64,000 bases of DNA, from assembly GCA_012861695.1 (NCBI GenBank), contig JAAOOA010000086.1, positions 4,671,293 to 4,735,292 of the forward strand, written 5' to 3'. This document shows, in pieces, positions 22,185 to 35,205 of the stretch. Source of the stretch: Trematomus loennbergii (Eukaryota > Chordata > Actinopteri > Perciformes > Nototheniidae). The position numbers and the translations under genes are program-made. The notes beneath the pieces are model-generated. The model worked only from the letters and a program-made list of their open reading frames with translations, searched no databases and was not told the origin of the DNA. Position 1 is the first letter of the stretch. Each line of letters begins with the position of its first letter.

Positions 22185-22186
22185 TA
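22136..22186. repeat. AT/TA microsatellite
   Basis: An alternating TA run with two ACATATA interruptions. Confidence 0.95.
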
Positions 22187-22289
22187 GTAGACATACTGTA
22201 TATAGCACCGGTTAAATCCCCCCTGTCAGGAACATTAGACGTTATTGTAATAGCTCACACACACATACACACACACAAACGCTGAGAAT

Positions 22290-23095
22290 AACCTGCTGCC
22301 CTCTCATGCTCAACCCCGTCTTCATCCATTCATCCGCTCATTAATTCATGAGGTCAGATTAAGTTAATCCCAGCACTTTTCTCTCCAGTCATGTATCCAC
22401 TCCACATTAGCCATCTGAGCCTTGTGGCTGGAGGAAGTTGAAACCATTTAACCTGAATGTCGGTTTTGTCTCTATCTTATTGCGCAGATTCATGCAAAGA
22501 GGTTCAACTAATCCAAATTACGCACACAGCAAGTTTATAATCAAACAAACACCCACTCCCAGCTGTTGAGAGAGATGCCTTTGATATCAAGTTGAAATGT
22601 TCTCTATGACTACATAATGTTTAGTGAAATGTATTGTTCCACTGGATGTACGCTTTAATTTATTTTTACAATGAAGTGAAATGTTTTAGAGTCCGATGAT
22701 CGTTTTCAATTTGGTAAAAAAGCGTTTTACAAAGACAAATTATTGTCAAATGGTGAGCAATTGTTATTTCTCCAACATACAAAAACTCAAACTAAAAGAT
22801 AAGACATACATTTGTCTACCGGTAACCGTGATCAAACAGTTTGAATTTATCGAACAAACCTTTAACCAGCCAATTTTTCATCTAGCACTAGCATGACAGC
22901 ATTGTCTAACTAACACTCAATAGCGTACAGCTGAGGCCAAAAGGAATGTTCTTAGTTTGCAGTCATAAACCAAAGTATCAGAGGAACAAAAAATATCTGA
23001 TGATGCTGCCAGATGAAATGTTAAGCAATAAATGATTAATTGTGAGGGGGACATTAATGTATTGATAAATGCATCCAATGGGATCACTTAAGTCA
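22290..23095. other. Unassigned intergenic DNA
   Basis: No features beyond a short CA run just upstream (22256-22279). The part at 22310-22440 looks non-repetitive. Confidence 0.5.
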
Positions 23096-23099
23096 CCAG

Positions 23100-23345
23100 G
23101 GTCCATTCTCTGGGGGGATTAATCCAAACACCAACAGAAGGCATGCTGACAGGCTGAACAAGCTCGGGAGGAAGGCTAGCTTCGCATTTGGTGTGAAACT
23201 GAACATTCTGGAGGAGTGGCAGAGGGGAGGACTAGGAGGAAGCTGTTCTATATCCCGGAGAATCCCCCAACCCCTCCATACAGAGCTAGTGAAGGTGAGG
23301 AGTACGTTCAGCCCACTCATCCCGATTATCTTATCTTATTTTATT
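23100..23345 (+). mobile_element. L2-like LINE C-terminal fragment and TTATC tail
   Basis: Translated from about 23151 it reads RLNKLGRKASFAFGVKLNIL, followed after a short frame change by PLHTELVKVRSTFS. This is the conserved end of L2-type LINE proteins. It then ends in a (TTATC/TTATT)n tail at 23325-23345. The 5' part and the usual RCKTDRYRRSFLP-type terminus are missing. Confidence 0.75.
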
Positions 23346-23743
23346 TTAAAAGTTATATTTCAGTCTAAACAAAATAGTTACCAGCTTTTTCAGCATCAAT
23401 CATCAGACCATGGAGACTGCTTAAAACCAAACTTTGTTCAAAGTTTTAATTACATCCTGTAGTATGGTATAATGCTTTTAGAGCATGTCTGTCAAACTGT
23501 GTGAAATCTCCACACATTATGATTTATAAAGGAAGGATATTAACTTATTTTATTAGTGATTCTCCAGCATCTTAGTTGTCCCATGTCTCTGCATTAGAGT
23601 AAAAAATGCAAATAAAATCAGTCCCAGTTTGGGAACCTATGGAAAAAGTGCAAAATGACATAATCCTCTCATTGGATATTACCCTAATTCCCCTCATGTG
23701 GCTCTGTGCAGGAATGCACTCGCTAAACGGTTCACACGAGCAG

Positions 23744-25190
<1,447 letters not shown>

Positions 25191-25199
25191 GTTTGGTAG

Positions 25200-25365
25200 T
25201 AAGACAGGACCCAAGAGCAATACAAAAATAAAGAATCAAGTATTCTTAACAAAAAGTAAGCTTTACTTCAAAAAGCTGAGAAAAAATAAATACTGAGAAA
25301 ACAAAACAGGTAAAAAGCGCGGATCACGAAGCTAACAGTAGGCCTACTGTCCAAAGCAAGAAACA
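25200..25365 (-). repeat. Fragment of a common fish interspersed repeat
   Basis: The phrases GACCCAAGAGCAATAC and TTTACTTCAAAAAGCTGAG, with an antisense polyadenylation signal, resemble the segments at 39020-39360 and 54460-54790. Class unresolved: LTR-like or non-autonomous element. Confidence 0.4.
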
Positions 25366-25369
25366 ACTT

Positions 25370-25586
25370 GGCAAGGCAAGGCAAGGCAAGGCAAGGCAAG
25401 GCAAGGCAAGGCAAGGCAAGGCAAGGCAAGGCGCAAGGCAAGGCGCAAGGCAAGGCAAGGCAAGGCAAGGCAAGGCAAGGCAAGGCAAGGCAAGGCAGGC
25501 AAGGCAAGGCAAGGCAAGGCAAGGCAAGGCAAGGCAAGGCAAGGCAAGGCAAGGCAAGGCAAGGCAAGGCAAGGCAAGGCAAGGCA
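25370..25586. repeat. GCAAG pentanucleotide array, about 43 units
   Basis: A near-perfect (GCAAG)n array with a few units altered to GCGCAAG or GCAGGCAAG. It directly abuts the 3' terminus of the LINE at 25587-26290, so on the minus strand it is the LINE's (CTTGC)n tail, much expanded. The 5-base period leaves several open frames that are not genes. Confidence 0.97.
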
Positions 25587-26290
25587 ATTTATATAGCACC
25601 TTTCAACACAAGGCAATTCAAAGTGCTTTACAAAAATGAAAGAAACATATTATAAAATGATATCTAGAAACACTCATTTAAAAGCAAAGATAAAAAGCAA
25701 AGATAATAAAAGTTACAGTGCAGTTTAGCGGACCTGCATGTTTCTGGGAGTTTGTTTCCAGATATTTGGAGCATAATTGAACTTTCTCCATGTTTAGTTC
25801 TGACTCTGGGGACAGAAAGCTGACCAGTCCCTGAAGACCTGAGAGTTCTGGATGGTTCATAATTTAGCAGTAGGTCAGACATGTATTTTGGGCCTAAACC
25901 ATTCAAAGCTTTATAAACCAGCAACAATATTTTGAAATCATTATTTGACACACAGGAAGCCAGTGTAAAGTATTCAGAACAGGAGTGATGTGATCCACTT
26001 TCTTAGTGTTAGTGAGGACTCGAGCAGCAGCGTTCTGAATCAGCTTTCTAATAGATTTTTTAGTGAGACCTGTAAAGACACCATTGCAGTAGTCCAGTCT
26101 ACTGAAGATAAAAGCATGGACAAGTTTTTCCAAATCCTGCTGTGACATTAGTCTTTTAATCCTGGATATGTTCTTTAGGTGATAGTAGGCTGATTTAGTA
26201 ACTGTTTTAATGTGACTGTTGAAACTCAGGTCAGAGTCCATGACTACACCTAGATTTCTGGCTTTATCTGTTGTTTTGAACATTGCAGAC
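25587..26290 (-). pseudogene. LINE reverse-transcriptase C-terminal part, broken
   Basis: Minus-strand frames 25903-26283 and 25664-25951 together give the end of a non-LTR reverse transcriptase: ARNLGVVMDSDLSFNSHIK, then FSRLDYCNGVFTGL, QNAAARVL, HITPVLNTLHWLPV, then after a frameshift near 25925 YKALNGLGPKYMSDLLLNYE and PRVRTKHGE. The 3' end has the TTTATATAGCACCTTTCAAC motif and a pentanucleotide tail. It is 5'-truncated, as is usual for LINE insertions, and the frameshift makes it inactive. It is a different type from the L2-like ends at 23, 47 and 49 kb. Confidence 0.88.
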
Positions 26291-28530
26291 TGAAGCTCAG
26301 CGCTAACTTTTATACGTCAGTAAGCTAGCTTAGTAGAAATAATGTTCTTTATCATTCTTCCTCTTTGCCTTCTTTGCTAGCTTCCTTCAACAGGGCTATT
26401 TAGCCGTAGAAAGTGAGGCCTATAGGGAACATAAACGCATATAGTGTTATTGTTTCCACAGCAGTGACTTGTACAATCAAAGTTCACTCCATAATATTAA
26501 GGTAAAGTGAGGTCAAATGTATTAATTTTTAAAAGTTATGATCATTAAGATTGAGCAGCTACTTTATCAGAAATAGGACAGAGTAGCAACCAGTGTTTCT
26601 GTTTATAGCGCAGCCAAGCAAATGTCACCGCACACACCACAAATAGTTTTAGTTGTAACTTACTGCTGTCAACATACAATGACATTGTGCTGCTGACTTG
26701 ATTTGTGGGAGCATTTTTAATAATGAAACACAGTCAGAGAAAACCTCAGAGACAAACACATTGCATTTCCTGTGACTGCTTCACAATAAAAGCCAGCCTG
26801 TTTTGCCTTTAATGCTTTTAATGTGAAGCCATTGTACATTTTTGCATAGGAGTAACTTAAAACCCTTATAGAGTTCAACGTGAGGCTGATATCAAAACAG
26901 TGGCCTGTTGGAGTATCATTTCAAGGGATGATGTTCTGCTTGTGTGCAAACACTTTGTTCTACACTTACAAACATGACATTCCATATCACCTCTTTAGTC
27001 TTCGTCTGTGCAGAATGTGCGTAGGTCTAGTTCCAGCTGCAGAAAGATTATTATGGAGTCATTGAGGTCAGACCTGGAGTTACACTTAGAATGCCTGAGC
27101 AATGTTTAAGAGGATTGAGGCCTGTGGCGTGATTCTGGTGTGATTCACTTTTACAACATTCCTCTTAATTAAAAAAACAATGCATGTAGTAACCAGTTCT
27201 TTTTGTGCATAGCCTACAGGGTGGACTTTAACAGCAGAAACAACATGCTCACTACTTTCACCCACACTTTGTCTGCATCATCACAGCCAGCGGGCGAGGC
27301 CTGGTGATTGACTTGGTTGTCGCCTCCTGCGTCAAACTGGTGCTATTTTTAAAAGATATTGACTGTGATCACTGTTAATGTGAGGAGGAGCAATGTGCGG
27401 TTAAATTAAGCACAACTTTTGTCAATCGCAACATGGCATTGGCGTACAATGTTTTGACGTCACAGAAACAAATGATGTTTGGGTTAGGACTATTGACAGC
27501 AGCATTGTCTATGTGATTATGCAAAACTGTGCTTTCACGTGAGAACCGGGAGGCAATGACATTAATTAGCACGCAGCTAAATCAAGCAGCATCTTGGTCT
27601 AAATAAAACAACTTGCTGTAGTCATTCCACAATAAAGCGCTGCACGAGAAAACAAACCGACTGAGTGCAGATTAACATCCTCTTGCAGATGCATCAATAT
27701 TTTCCTGATAAAAACACTGTCACACGAACTGCAGTGACCTACTTCCACCTGTGTCTATAAAACAAGAGAAGAAGAAAGCTGCTCTCTCCGGGGAAGGCAC
27801 GAAGTGGAAAATTCCTCCTTCAGTGGTCAAACAAACAGCACGGGGCCCAGAAGACAAACTTGGCATTGTTCAGAAGAGTGATTGTCTTTTCCGAGGAATC
27901 CCTGAGCTTTGGGGAAGCAGAGGGAGTTGCAGCAGCATCACAGTTTAAAAACAAAGGCATTCCTCAGAGAAAAGAGAAGGTTCTTTGCGACAAGGTGTTC
28001 AATGATCAATAAATAGACGTCTTTTATCCCAATAGTCTTTCCTGCAGGCTCATATGACCCAGTGCCTTCCGAATGTTGTGATGGATGAAACGTGAAGCCG
28101 TTGCATAATACTGTTTGCATACGATTAACCTCCCGACCTGTTGTCTTCACACAAAGCCACTTGTATTCCTCTTCATCCTTGACTTTGTAAATGAATCTCC
28201 ACATGATCCACAGGAAACACAGGATTTCACCCCGTTTTGGAAACAATCTGAAGGTCAATCCCAAAGTTTCTATCTTCTATATTTCAGGCCTCAGTGTGTT
28301 GTTTAAAGTGGCTTTACCTGCCTATGATTTTAAAAATTCTACCTTAACCCTTCAGTGTTTGAAGCATGTCTTGTTAAAAAAATATTAAGATTAATTTTTT
28401 ATTAAGCGAAAAAAACACTTCCAATAATGTATTTGTTTTATACAAGGCCACGATTATACAAATTATATCATTTGTATAATTTGTATAATGATGAACGGTA
28501 AAAAAATAAAATAAAAGATTGTATCAAGAT
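26291..28530. other. Unassigned intergenic DNA
   Basis: No recognised gene or element. A small AT-rich inverted repeat (TTATACAAAT with TTTGTATAA) lies at about 28455-28490. Confidence 0.5.
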
Positions 28531-28534
28531 TGTG

Positions 28535-28556
28535 AGGGTAAGGGTTAGGGTTAGGG
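28535..28556. repeat. Short telomere-like TTAGGG run
   Basis: About three units of GGGTTA. Too short to mark a former telomere; such runs are common in fish interspersed repeats. Confidence 0.85.
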
Positions 28557-28830
28557 TCTATAAAATGTTTGTATAGTAAATAATGCTATTGGCCATATCA
28601 TACATTTTAAACTATGAAATATTGAAATTTAAAAACAAAAAACTTGAATATTGGTGATGATTGATTGGTCTGTACACTGTAAAAAATGGCTGTGAAATCC
28701 ACAGTTATTTACAGTGTTTGTGCACAGTAAATTACTGTATACTATTTTAGAGTATAATACCGTGTTTCCAACCAAAAATTACAGTACCTCTGGAGTTTTT
28801 TTAAAATATCAGTAGTAACGTCCCAACTGT

Positions 28831-29284
28831 ATAACATCTCAGTAACCATCAATGTACTGTAGAAGATCTCAGTAACCAACAATGTACTGTAGATAATCAC
28901 AGTAACCAACAATGTACTGTAGATAATCACAGTAACCAACAATGTACTGTAGATATTCACAGTAACCATCAATGTACTGTAGAAGATATCAGTAACCAAC
29001 ATGTACTGTAGATAATCACAGTAACCAACAATGTACTGTAGATAATCACAGTAACCAACAATGTACTGTTGATAATCACAGTAACCAACAATGTACTGTT
29101 GATAATCACAGTAACCAACAATGTACTGTAGATAATCACAGTAACCAACAATGTACTGTAGAAGATCACAGTAACCATCAATGTACTGTAGATATTCACA
29201 GTAACCAACAATGTACTGTAGATAATCACAGTAACCACAATGTACTGTAGATAATCACAGTAACCACAATGTACTGTAGATAAT
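28831..29284. repeat. 30-base minisatellite, about 15 units
   Basis: Units contain AGTAACCAACAATGTACTGT followed by AGATAATCAC. Variants (AACCATC, GAAGATCTC, GTTGATAATC, and one-base-shorter units) are spread along the array. Confidence 0.95.
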
Positions 29285-29357
29285 CAGTATTTAACTGGCA
29301 GCAATTGACAAGTTACGTACAGTAAGTAACTTGTCAATTGCTGCCAGTTAAATACTG
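29285..29357. repeat. Perfect 32-base inverted repeat with 9-base loop
   Basis: Arms 29285-29316 and 29326-29357 are exact reverse complements; the left arm starts CAGTATTTAACTGGCAGC. The loop is GTACAGTAA. It lies between the minisatellite and the right end of the element. Confidence 0.97.
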
Positions 29358-29387
29358 TGAATTTCACGGTACGTTTCTTACAGTGTA

Positions 29388-30097
29388 CTGCAAAGTTTCA
29401 CCAATACATTTTCCCACAGTTTTGATTTGAGTACTGTCAGTTTTATTTATATAATCACACACAATCACAAATGTTCCTATCCAGCACTGTCTACTGTTAA
29501 ACGATCCGTGTCAGGTCAACAGCTCTTCTTAAATGAACATTTCCTGTAACCTTGCAAACTGTGTGGTTGTACCAGTTGTTTATGCACAGCACAGAATAAT
29601 CAGGCGTACATCAATAGGGGACAGTGGTAAGGGAAAGATGACCCAACAGTTGGCAGGCACTTAGCAGTCGAAATCATGTCAGAACTTTTTGGCCTGTGAT
29701 ATCCTACAGTACACAGATGATCCAATTACTGTGTTACATAAGAAGGAACATGAGCAGCAGAGAGTAGACGGGTGTGATGCTAAGCAGTCCTTGTCCAGAG
29801 TGACTCTCTGGACAATGAAACCAGAAGAACATTTGATCAAATAATACTGCAACACGTGCGATCTTTCATTCTCTACATCTGGAGTGTGTCAAATCTGCTC
29901 TAGCTGGGCCACAAAGAGACAGAGGAGCATGGCGTTGAATAAGATTAAACAATTTGCATGAACTATAAAAAAAAGAAAGGCCTATTACCTTTCTGAAACT
30001 GATTTGCAGTAGAATGTCCAACCGAAGATTAATTTCTATTGAAAATCAGTGTCATATATTTTCTGCAGTGGTGAAATGTCAGTAACATGTCAGTAAC
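29388..30097. other. Unassigned intergenic DNA
   Basis: No feature recognised. Confidence 0.5.
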
Positions 30098-30350
30098 AGG
30101 GCGGTGGTGGCGAAGTCCATAGGGACTTGGCTTGGCAACTGGAAGTTCACCATTTCAAGTCCCAGAAAGACCAAGTGCTACCGAGGTGTCCCTGAGCAAG
30201 GCACTGTTCCCTACACTGCTCCCCGGGCGCCGTACATAATGGCAGCCCACTGCTCCTAACACTAGGATGGGTCAAATGCAGAGAAACCGTTTCGTTACAT
30301 AGTACCTGTACTACGTAATGACAATAAGTTGAATCTTCAATCTTCAAAGA
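30098..30350 (+). mobile_element. tRNA-derived SINE
   Basis: It begins GGGCGGTGGTGGCGAAGTCC, with an A-box-like TGGCGAAGTCC, and a degenerate B box (TTTCAAGTCCC) follows about 40 bases later. The body (CCCTGAGCAAGGCACTG, CTGCTCCCCGGGCGCC, CACTAGGATGGGTCAAATGC) is the well-known percomorph SINE type. The end has AATGACAATAAGTTGAATC and an (AATCTTC) tail. It is transcribed by RNA polymerase III and mobilised by LINE enzymes. Confidence 0.88.
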
Positions 30351-31110
30351 AACATGCTTGAGTACAACTATGAAGTACTTCTACGTCATTTTAATTTTCC
30401 TTTTTGCTCTTTTCCAACATTAAAATGATAAACACATTATGCACAAATTATTCTTAGCCAAAAACATTAGCTGAAAACGGGCCATTATTAAAAAATGTCT
30501 TGCTAATAAGTGCTTTTACTTAAAGTATGTGTACACCATGGTATTGCTTAATTAAAGTTCTACTTCTTAAATCGCCTAATTCCTAACACTGGCATGCTGT
30601 TTGCTGATGTGTGATCTCAGTAGAAACAGGGTTTGGTTGTGTAACAGAGACGTGAGATTGTATCTGACACACAATGACATAGCTTCAGTTGCCTTAGGAT
30701 GATGTTCCCTCTTATATAACATTTGCATGTTCTTAACTCTTATCAGTAAATCTCTGTAGCCAAGTATTCCCTCCCTATCACGGCCCCTCACTCTGTTTCT
30801 GGGTCTGCCATGACACTGCTGGCTAAAAAACAAAAGCCACCATGGTTTAATGTCTTCTTTTCTTTCCGCAGTGCCATTTTGCATAAACAACAACAAAATA
30901 ATAATTAAACAGATGATCTGTGTCCCATATCGGTACTACAAAACATATTATCATACTGTGTAAGCAGTTAGTATACAAACACTTCAACATGCTTTACTAT
31001 TTATTACAAACAGGAAACACTATGTAATGTTAGTTGCCACTCCAAACTGTATCAGAAACTCCTGTCATTGAACTTAACAAAAGGGTCACAATATTTATAA
31101 TGTTTTGATG
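30351..31110. other. Unassigned intergenic DNA
   Basis: No feature recognised. Confidence 0.5.
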
Positions 31111-31114
31111 TTAA

Positions 31115-31728
31115 AGGTCCCATGTCATGGCCATTTCTAATGATCATAATTCCATTGTTGAGGTCTAGAATAGATTAACATTGTTCAATGTTCCAAACTC
31201 ACATTGGTTTCTCATACAGCATCTCTGTATAGTATGTGTATTCACTCTCTGTCCTAAACGGCTTGTTGGAGCTCCTGCCCCCCCCCTCCCTGTGAGCCCA
31301 GTGACGGTCTGCGAGACAGCGAGACAGCGAGACACAGCAAAACCCAGCCCGAAACCAGCCCGAGCACACACACACACCCGCAGCCTCGCGGCGTCCCGCC
31401 GTCTCAGGGAGGAGAAATCGGCGGAGCTGCAGCTGAGAAAAGATTGAGTGTGTGTGTGTGTGTGAGGAAGTCCGCGGATTGGTCCATTTGGACCAATGGG
31501 TCCATTTGGGTATGGGCACGTCACTGTACCCAGGAAGAAAACAATGGAAAAAGAAATCTCCAACGAGGCGTTCTGGGGCAGCATAGACAGGTATTTTCTG
31601 TGTTAGAGTGTTACTCGCTACGGGGTGTACTTTGAGGGTTTGTGACTCTGCAGACCGTTTACATGCAGAAAAAGCTACATAACACACAAGGGGACGGGTA
31701 ATAACCGGAAAAGCATGACATGGGACCT
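31115..31728. mobile_element. TTAA-flanked MITE with perfect AGGTCCCATGTCATG ends
   Basis: The 15-base termini are exact inverted copies, flanked by TTAA on each side (31111-31114, 31729-31732). The interior is GC-rich for this window, with a short GCGAGACA triplication at 31312-31335, and a GT run. Open frames inside are compositional; none resembles a transposase. Confidence 0.85.
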
Positions 31729-31732
31729 TTAA

Positions 31733-33724
31733 CAAAGGTTGTTTTGGGGCCCACAACCAGGGGTTAAATTGGGCCGGGGCTGTCCGGGGCCAAGCCCCGG
31801 CACATAGGACGATGCTCTCACGTCATCACCCTTGCAAATTTGTCATATACAAAAAACTATATGTTAAAACTTTTTTCGTTCTTAATATAGACTATATTTA
31901 GGGTCGATATGTGTTGACTTTACTTTAAAATAGCAGATCTCTGTGACCGGATATAGTTTTTCGGCTTAGTGCACGTGTGTCTCTGCCCCTTGGTGATGAT
32001 TCAATCGTTTACAGTGAAATGTACAGCATACTTTTGGCCATAATCTCGCAGCCCTACAAATGAACTGAGATTTCCACACAAATGTTCTTTAGCAAGTGTG
32101 CAGAGCCATTTTGATTTAAAATAGCAATTTGAAGGTTGGATATTTGTAAAAAAATGTGTGTGTACATTAATAATTTAAGATGTAAATTAATTCCAATGTA
32201 TTTGTAGTACTTTCTATTTGTATTGTGTAATTTGGTGGCATCAATGTGTGCATTTGATACAGATAATGGAGCAGTTGCGTTAGGGCCTCATACAGTATAG
32301 ATATTTTCCAAAATCCTATGGAGAAATCCCATTGCTTTTTTGTCGAGGGAACCCATGCGCAGCTTACTTCCGGGTTTTAGGACGCGTCACTGCACCTCTC
32401 TATAGTGTCAAGCAATAGCAGATTCAAAAAACAACGCTAACTAGTCTGCATACGGATCACACAATCTACTAACGAGTGCACATTTCCAATGGCTAGGACC
32501 ATTTATGCTCATGCATTTACAAACAACCTCTCAAACACTCTCAAGTCTATGACAAAGGGTTCAGAAGTGATGCACTTGTTATAGGCCACATCCACTGTCA
32601 CACCCCCTTTTTGCCAATTGGCATGAACATATACACTCGCACAGTTGATCTCCATGCCAAATTCCAGCCTCCTACGGCAAAAAATATGGCTGCCAAAGAG
32701 AGGGAAAACTATTGACACCTACCCTGTCACCTGATCTGACCACTCATATTAATCCAATCCAATCCATATTCATTATCAGATCTATAAAAGATATTTGTAG
32801 GAAAACATTTAAAATTTGAGATTGTTAGACAGCAGTTTGAGGACAACAGTTGATGATCTGCTTTCATGCCCAATTAAAACGTCATCATTTGTTGCTATAA
32901 TAACTGCTTCCAAATGCTATAAATCGTAACCATAATTTACCAAGAGTCATAGGTTTTAAAGCGGAGTAAAATGATTTTAAGCAAGTTTATCTTTTAACGT
33001 CATGGGTAAATTGGGAGCATGATTGAAACCATTGTATGCTGTCACGCCAAACTGCCCAGATGTGTCTGTCCTATCGGAGCATCACCGTCACACATCAGAG
33101 AATATTAGGAAATGTTCAGATCTTATTTGTCCGGAGGAAGTGAATCACATCTCACGGGTCTCACAGTTCAGACAGACGGTGAATGGCAGGCGCTGCTCAC
33201 ACCTCCTGGCCTCATGTGGCTGGATCACCAGCCCGGCATCGTCATGGTTGATGTGCTCTGGGAGGAACAGATCATTCCAGGACACCATCTGACCAGAGTT
33301 ATATTTTGGAAGAAACATCAAAGGTTGTGACTTTCATTAACTTACTGTACAGTTGATAAATAAAGTGATTTCTCTTTCATCTTTGAAACTGAGTGAAAAA
33401 TGGTCTTGACCAGCTGCCATAGCGTGCCTTGTCTTCAAAAATATATTTTTATTGATATTTATATCAATAATATTTTTGGTCTGACCAACCAGTGCTGGTT
33501 GTAGCCTCGGTGGTGCTACAGATCAGATCAGGTTTTTTTACAAAATCAACTTTGATAATCCCATCCCAACATTTGCCTAAAAGTTTTGAGTGGTTTGATC
33601 AAGTTCAGGATGCCATAGAGGCCAGTTTTACTGCAAATGTTCTTACACTATGTGAGCTGATGAACATCTCACCAGTGGGTGGAAAAACACAAATTGTTTA
33701 CATGTAGATTGTTGTGTACCGTCA
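31733..33724. other. Unassigned DNA, partly repeat-like
   Basis: A short GC hairpin (CCGGGGCCAAGCCCCGG) lies at about 31783-31799. The segment 32290-32700 reads like an old interspersed repeat, but I cannot define ends. Confidence 0.4.
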
Positions 33725-34005
33725 AAAATGTTAAGTCTAGTCATGTTTCATGTTTTTGTTTAGTCATTTTTTTTCTTGTCTCCCACTTCCTGTTTTATTT
33801 TGGTACTCACCTTTTGTGTTTCATTCCAGGTCCCTTGACTCCCTATCCTTGTGTATGTCTGCCTGCTCTCATCAGCTTCAGCCCCGCCCCTGATTGTTTC
33901 CACCTGTGCCCAGTTACCTCTTGTTTAAATTCCCCAGCCTTCCCTTGTCTTGTGTCAGTTCATCTTGTCCTGTCTCCATGCCAGTAGTCAGCGTACCAGC
34001 GATTA
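33725..34005 (+). repeat. Common fish interspersed repeat, left part
   Basis: A CT-rich segment containing CTGATTGTTTCCACCTGTG. It is interrupted by the hAT-like element and resumes at 34949. Related sequence in the opposite orientation is at 25200, 39020 and 54460. It may be LTR-derived. Confidence 0.5.
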
Positions 34006-34013
34006 CTTTTCAT

Positions 34014-34940
34014 TAGTGATGGCGAGATGAAGCCTTGTGAAGCTTTGAAGCTTTCCAGCCAATTGGTTCGCAAAAGGGTTCATCTCATGAGGCTTCATCA
34101 TGGGCTTCATTTGAACACAAACCCCCTGTTGGTCAAAGTGTGTAAAACAGGCAGATTGGACATCTCAACAGTGTGCTGTATCTCATACCGAGTTCCCAAT
34201 GAGTAAAGCCTTAGAATAACTCTAAACAACGAACATGAAATCATATGTTCATGTTAACAATATTGTTTTTATTCCAGTTGAATGATTGTGATTGAAAAGC
34301 CTAAGGAGGCTCGTAAACATTGCAAAGAGGGATTGTGTATTCCTTAATAATATTCATAAACCATGTTGTAGCCTGAGAAAGGCTAAACCATATCAAAGAA
34401 TACATTTATTAACTACATTATCTCATTTAGCTGTAGCTTTTATAAACAACAAAAAATATGTATTGTTCAGTCGTTGAACCAGGGACGTGAGTCAACTGCT
34501 TTCCAGCTGAGCCACAGCACACACGCTGAAACTCCCTGAAAACACTACACCATATTTATTCATTTATTTATTCATGTTTTTATTCCTACATTTATTTATG
34601 CTTGTATCTATTTATACTTATGACATGTTCCGACCTCTATATAAGTGAGGGTTTGAGCTCTTTTAATTCCATCGTGTCACCAGCGGACCCGGGTACAGGA
34701 GGGGTAATATGGTTCTTATTATACATCCATGGATATTATGAGCGTTGTGGTTCAACGGTTCAACCGATCTGAATCGCTTCCTGAAGCAGTCACGTGGTAT
34801 CGACAGGCAGCGAGGCTTCGTTTGTCATCGATGACGTCACTGGCCCAAAACGATACAAGCCTCGATACATGCTTCACAAAAAGCTTCGGGGATTACTCGA
34901 CACACGCTCCGAAGCCTCGGCACAATACGTAACATCACTA
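34014..34940. mobile_element. hAT-like non-autonomous transposon with 8-bp target duplication
   Basis: The termini are TAGTGATG and CATCACTA, with exact flanking copies of CTTTTCAT at 34006-34013 and 34941-34948. Subterminal GAAGCTT, GAAGCC and GAGGCTTC words cluster near both ends. The 927-base interior has no transposase frame. The 8-bp duplication and subterminal repeats fit the hAT superfamily. Confidence 0.88.
34474..34522 (-). repeat. tRNA-like segment inside the hAT-like element
   Basis: On the minus strand TGGCTCAGCTGG (A-box-like) is followed after about 24 bases by GGTTCAAC (B-box-like). The spacing is that of a tRNA, but no acceptor stem can be paired confidently, so this is a tRNA-derived remnant and not a tRNA gene. 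Confidence 0.45.
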
Positions 34941-34948
34941 CTTTTCAT

Positions 34949-35170
34949 GTCTCAAGCCTGATTCATGCTCCTGAGTTATTTTGTAAGTTGTGTTCCTCAC
35001 TTAGTGAGTGATTTTCTTTTGTGCCTTTTGAACCTTTTTTCACCTCGTCAAGAGTGTCGATCCTTTTTTGTAAACCTATTTTGTAATAAAGTATTTTTCT
35101 CATACTTTACCTCTGTCTCCCGGGACGTGCATTTGAGTCCTATACCTTGTGTTTCCAAGTTCGTAACATA
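34949..35170 (+). repeat. Common fish interspersed repeat, right part
   Basis: A continuation of 33725-34005 after the insertion. It has a polyadenylation signal (GTAATAAAGTATTTTTCTC) and a conserved-looking end (CCCGGGACGTGCATTTGAGTC). This fits an LTR or a polymerase II-transcribed non-autonomous element. Confidence 0.5.
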
Positions 35171-35205
35171 GATTCATGCACCGTGTCTAGGACTGATATT
35201 ATTAA

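Larger units (their letters stand above)
28673..29387. mobile_element. Inverted-repeat element with TACACTGTAA ends, minisatellite and hairpin
   Basis: The left end TACACTGTAAAAAATGG and the reverse complement of the right end TACACTGTAAGAAACG match, and both are followed by GTGAAAT and CACAGT words. The inside is mostly a 30-base minisatellite and a long hairpin. No coding frame. It is a MITE-like element whose interior has been remodelled. Confidence 0.7.

Noticed and set aside
25268..25655. Several frames rich in Ala-Leu-Pro-Cys or Ala-Arg-Gln-Gly-Lys
   Set aside because: Products of the GCAAG pentanucleotide array read in different frames.
28535..28556. Interstitial telomere
   Set aside because: Only about three TTAGGG units; not enough to infer a chromosome fusion.
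28742..29284. CRISPR-like array of 30-base repeats
   Set aside because: Units are contiguous with no unique spacers, and the setting is a eukaryotic transposon-like element, so it is a minisatellite.
31165..31756. Long frames (up to 185 codons) around 31.2-31.7 kb
   Set aside because: They lie in the GC-rich interior of a MITE with no transposase motif; composition explains the lack of stops.
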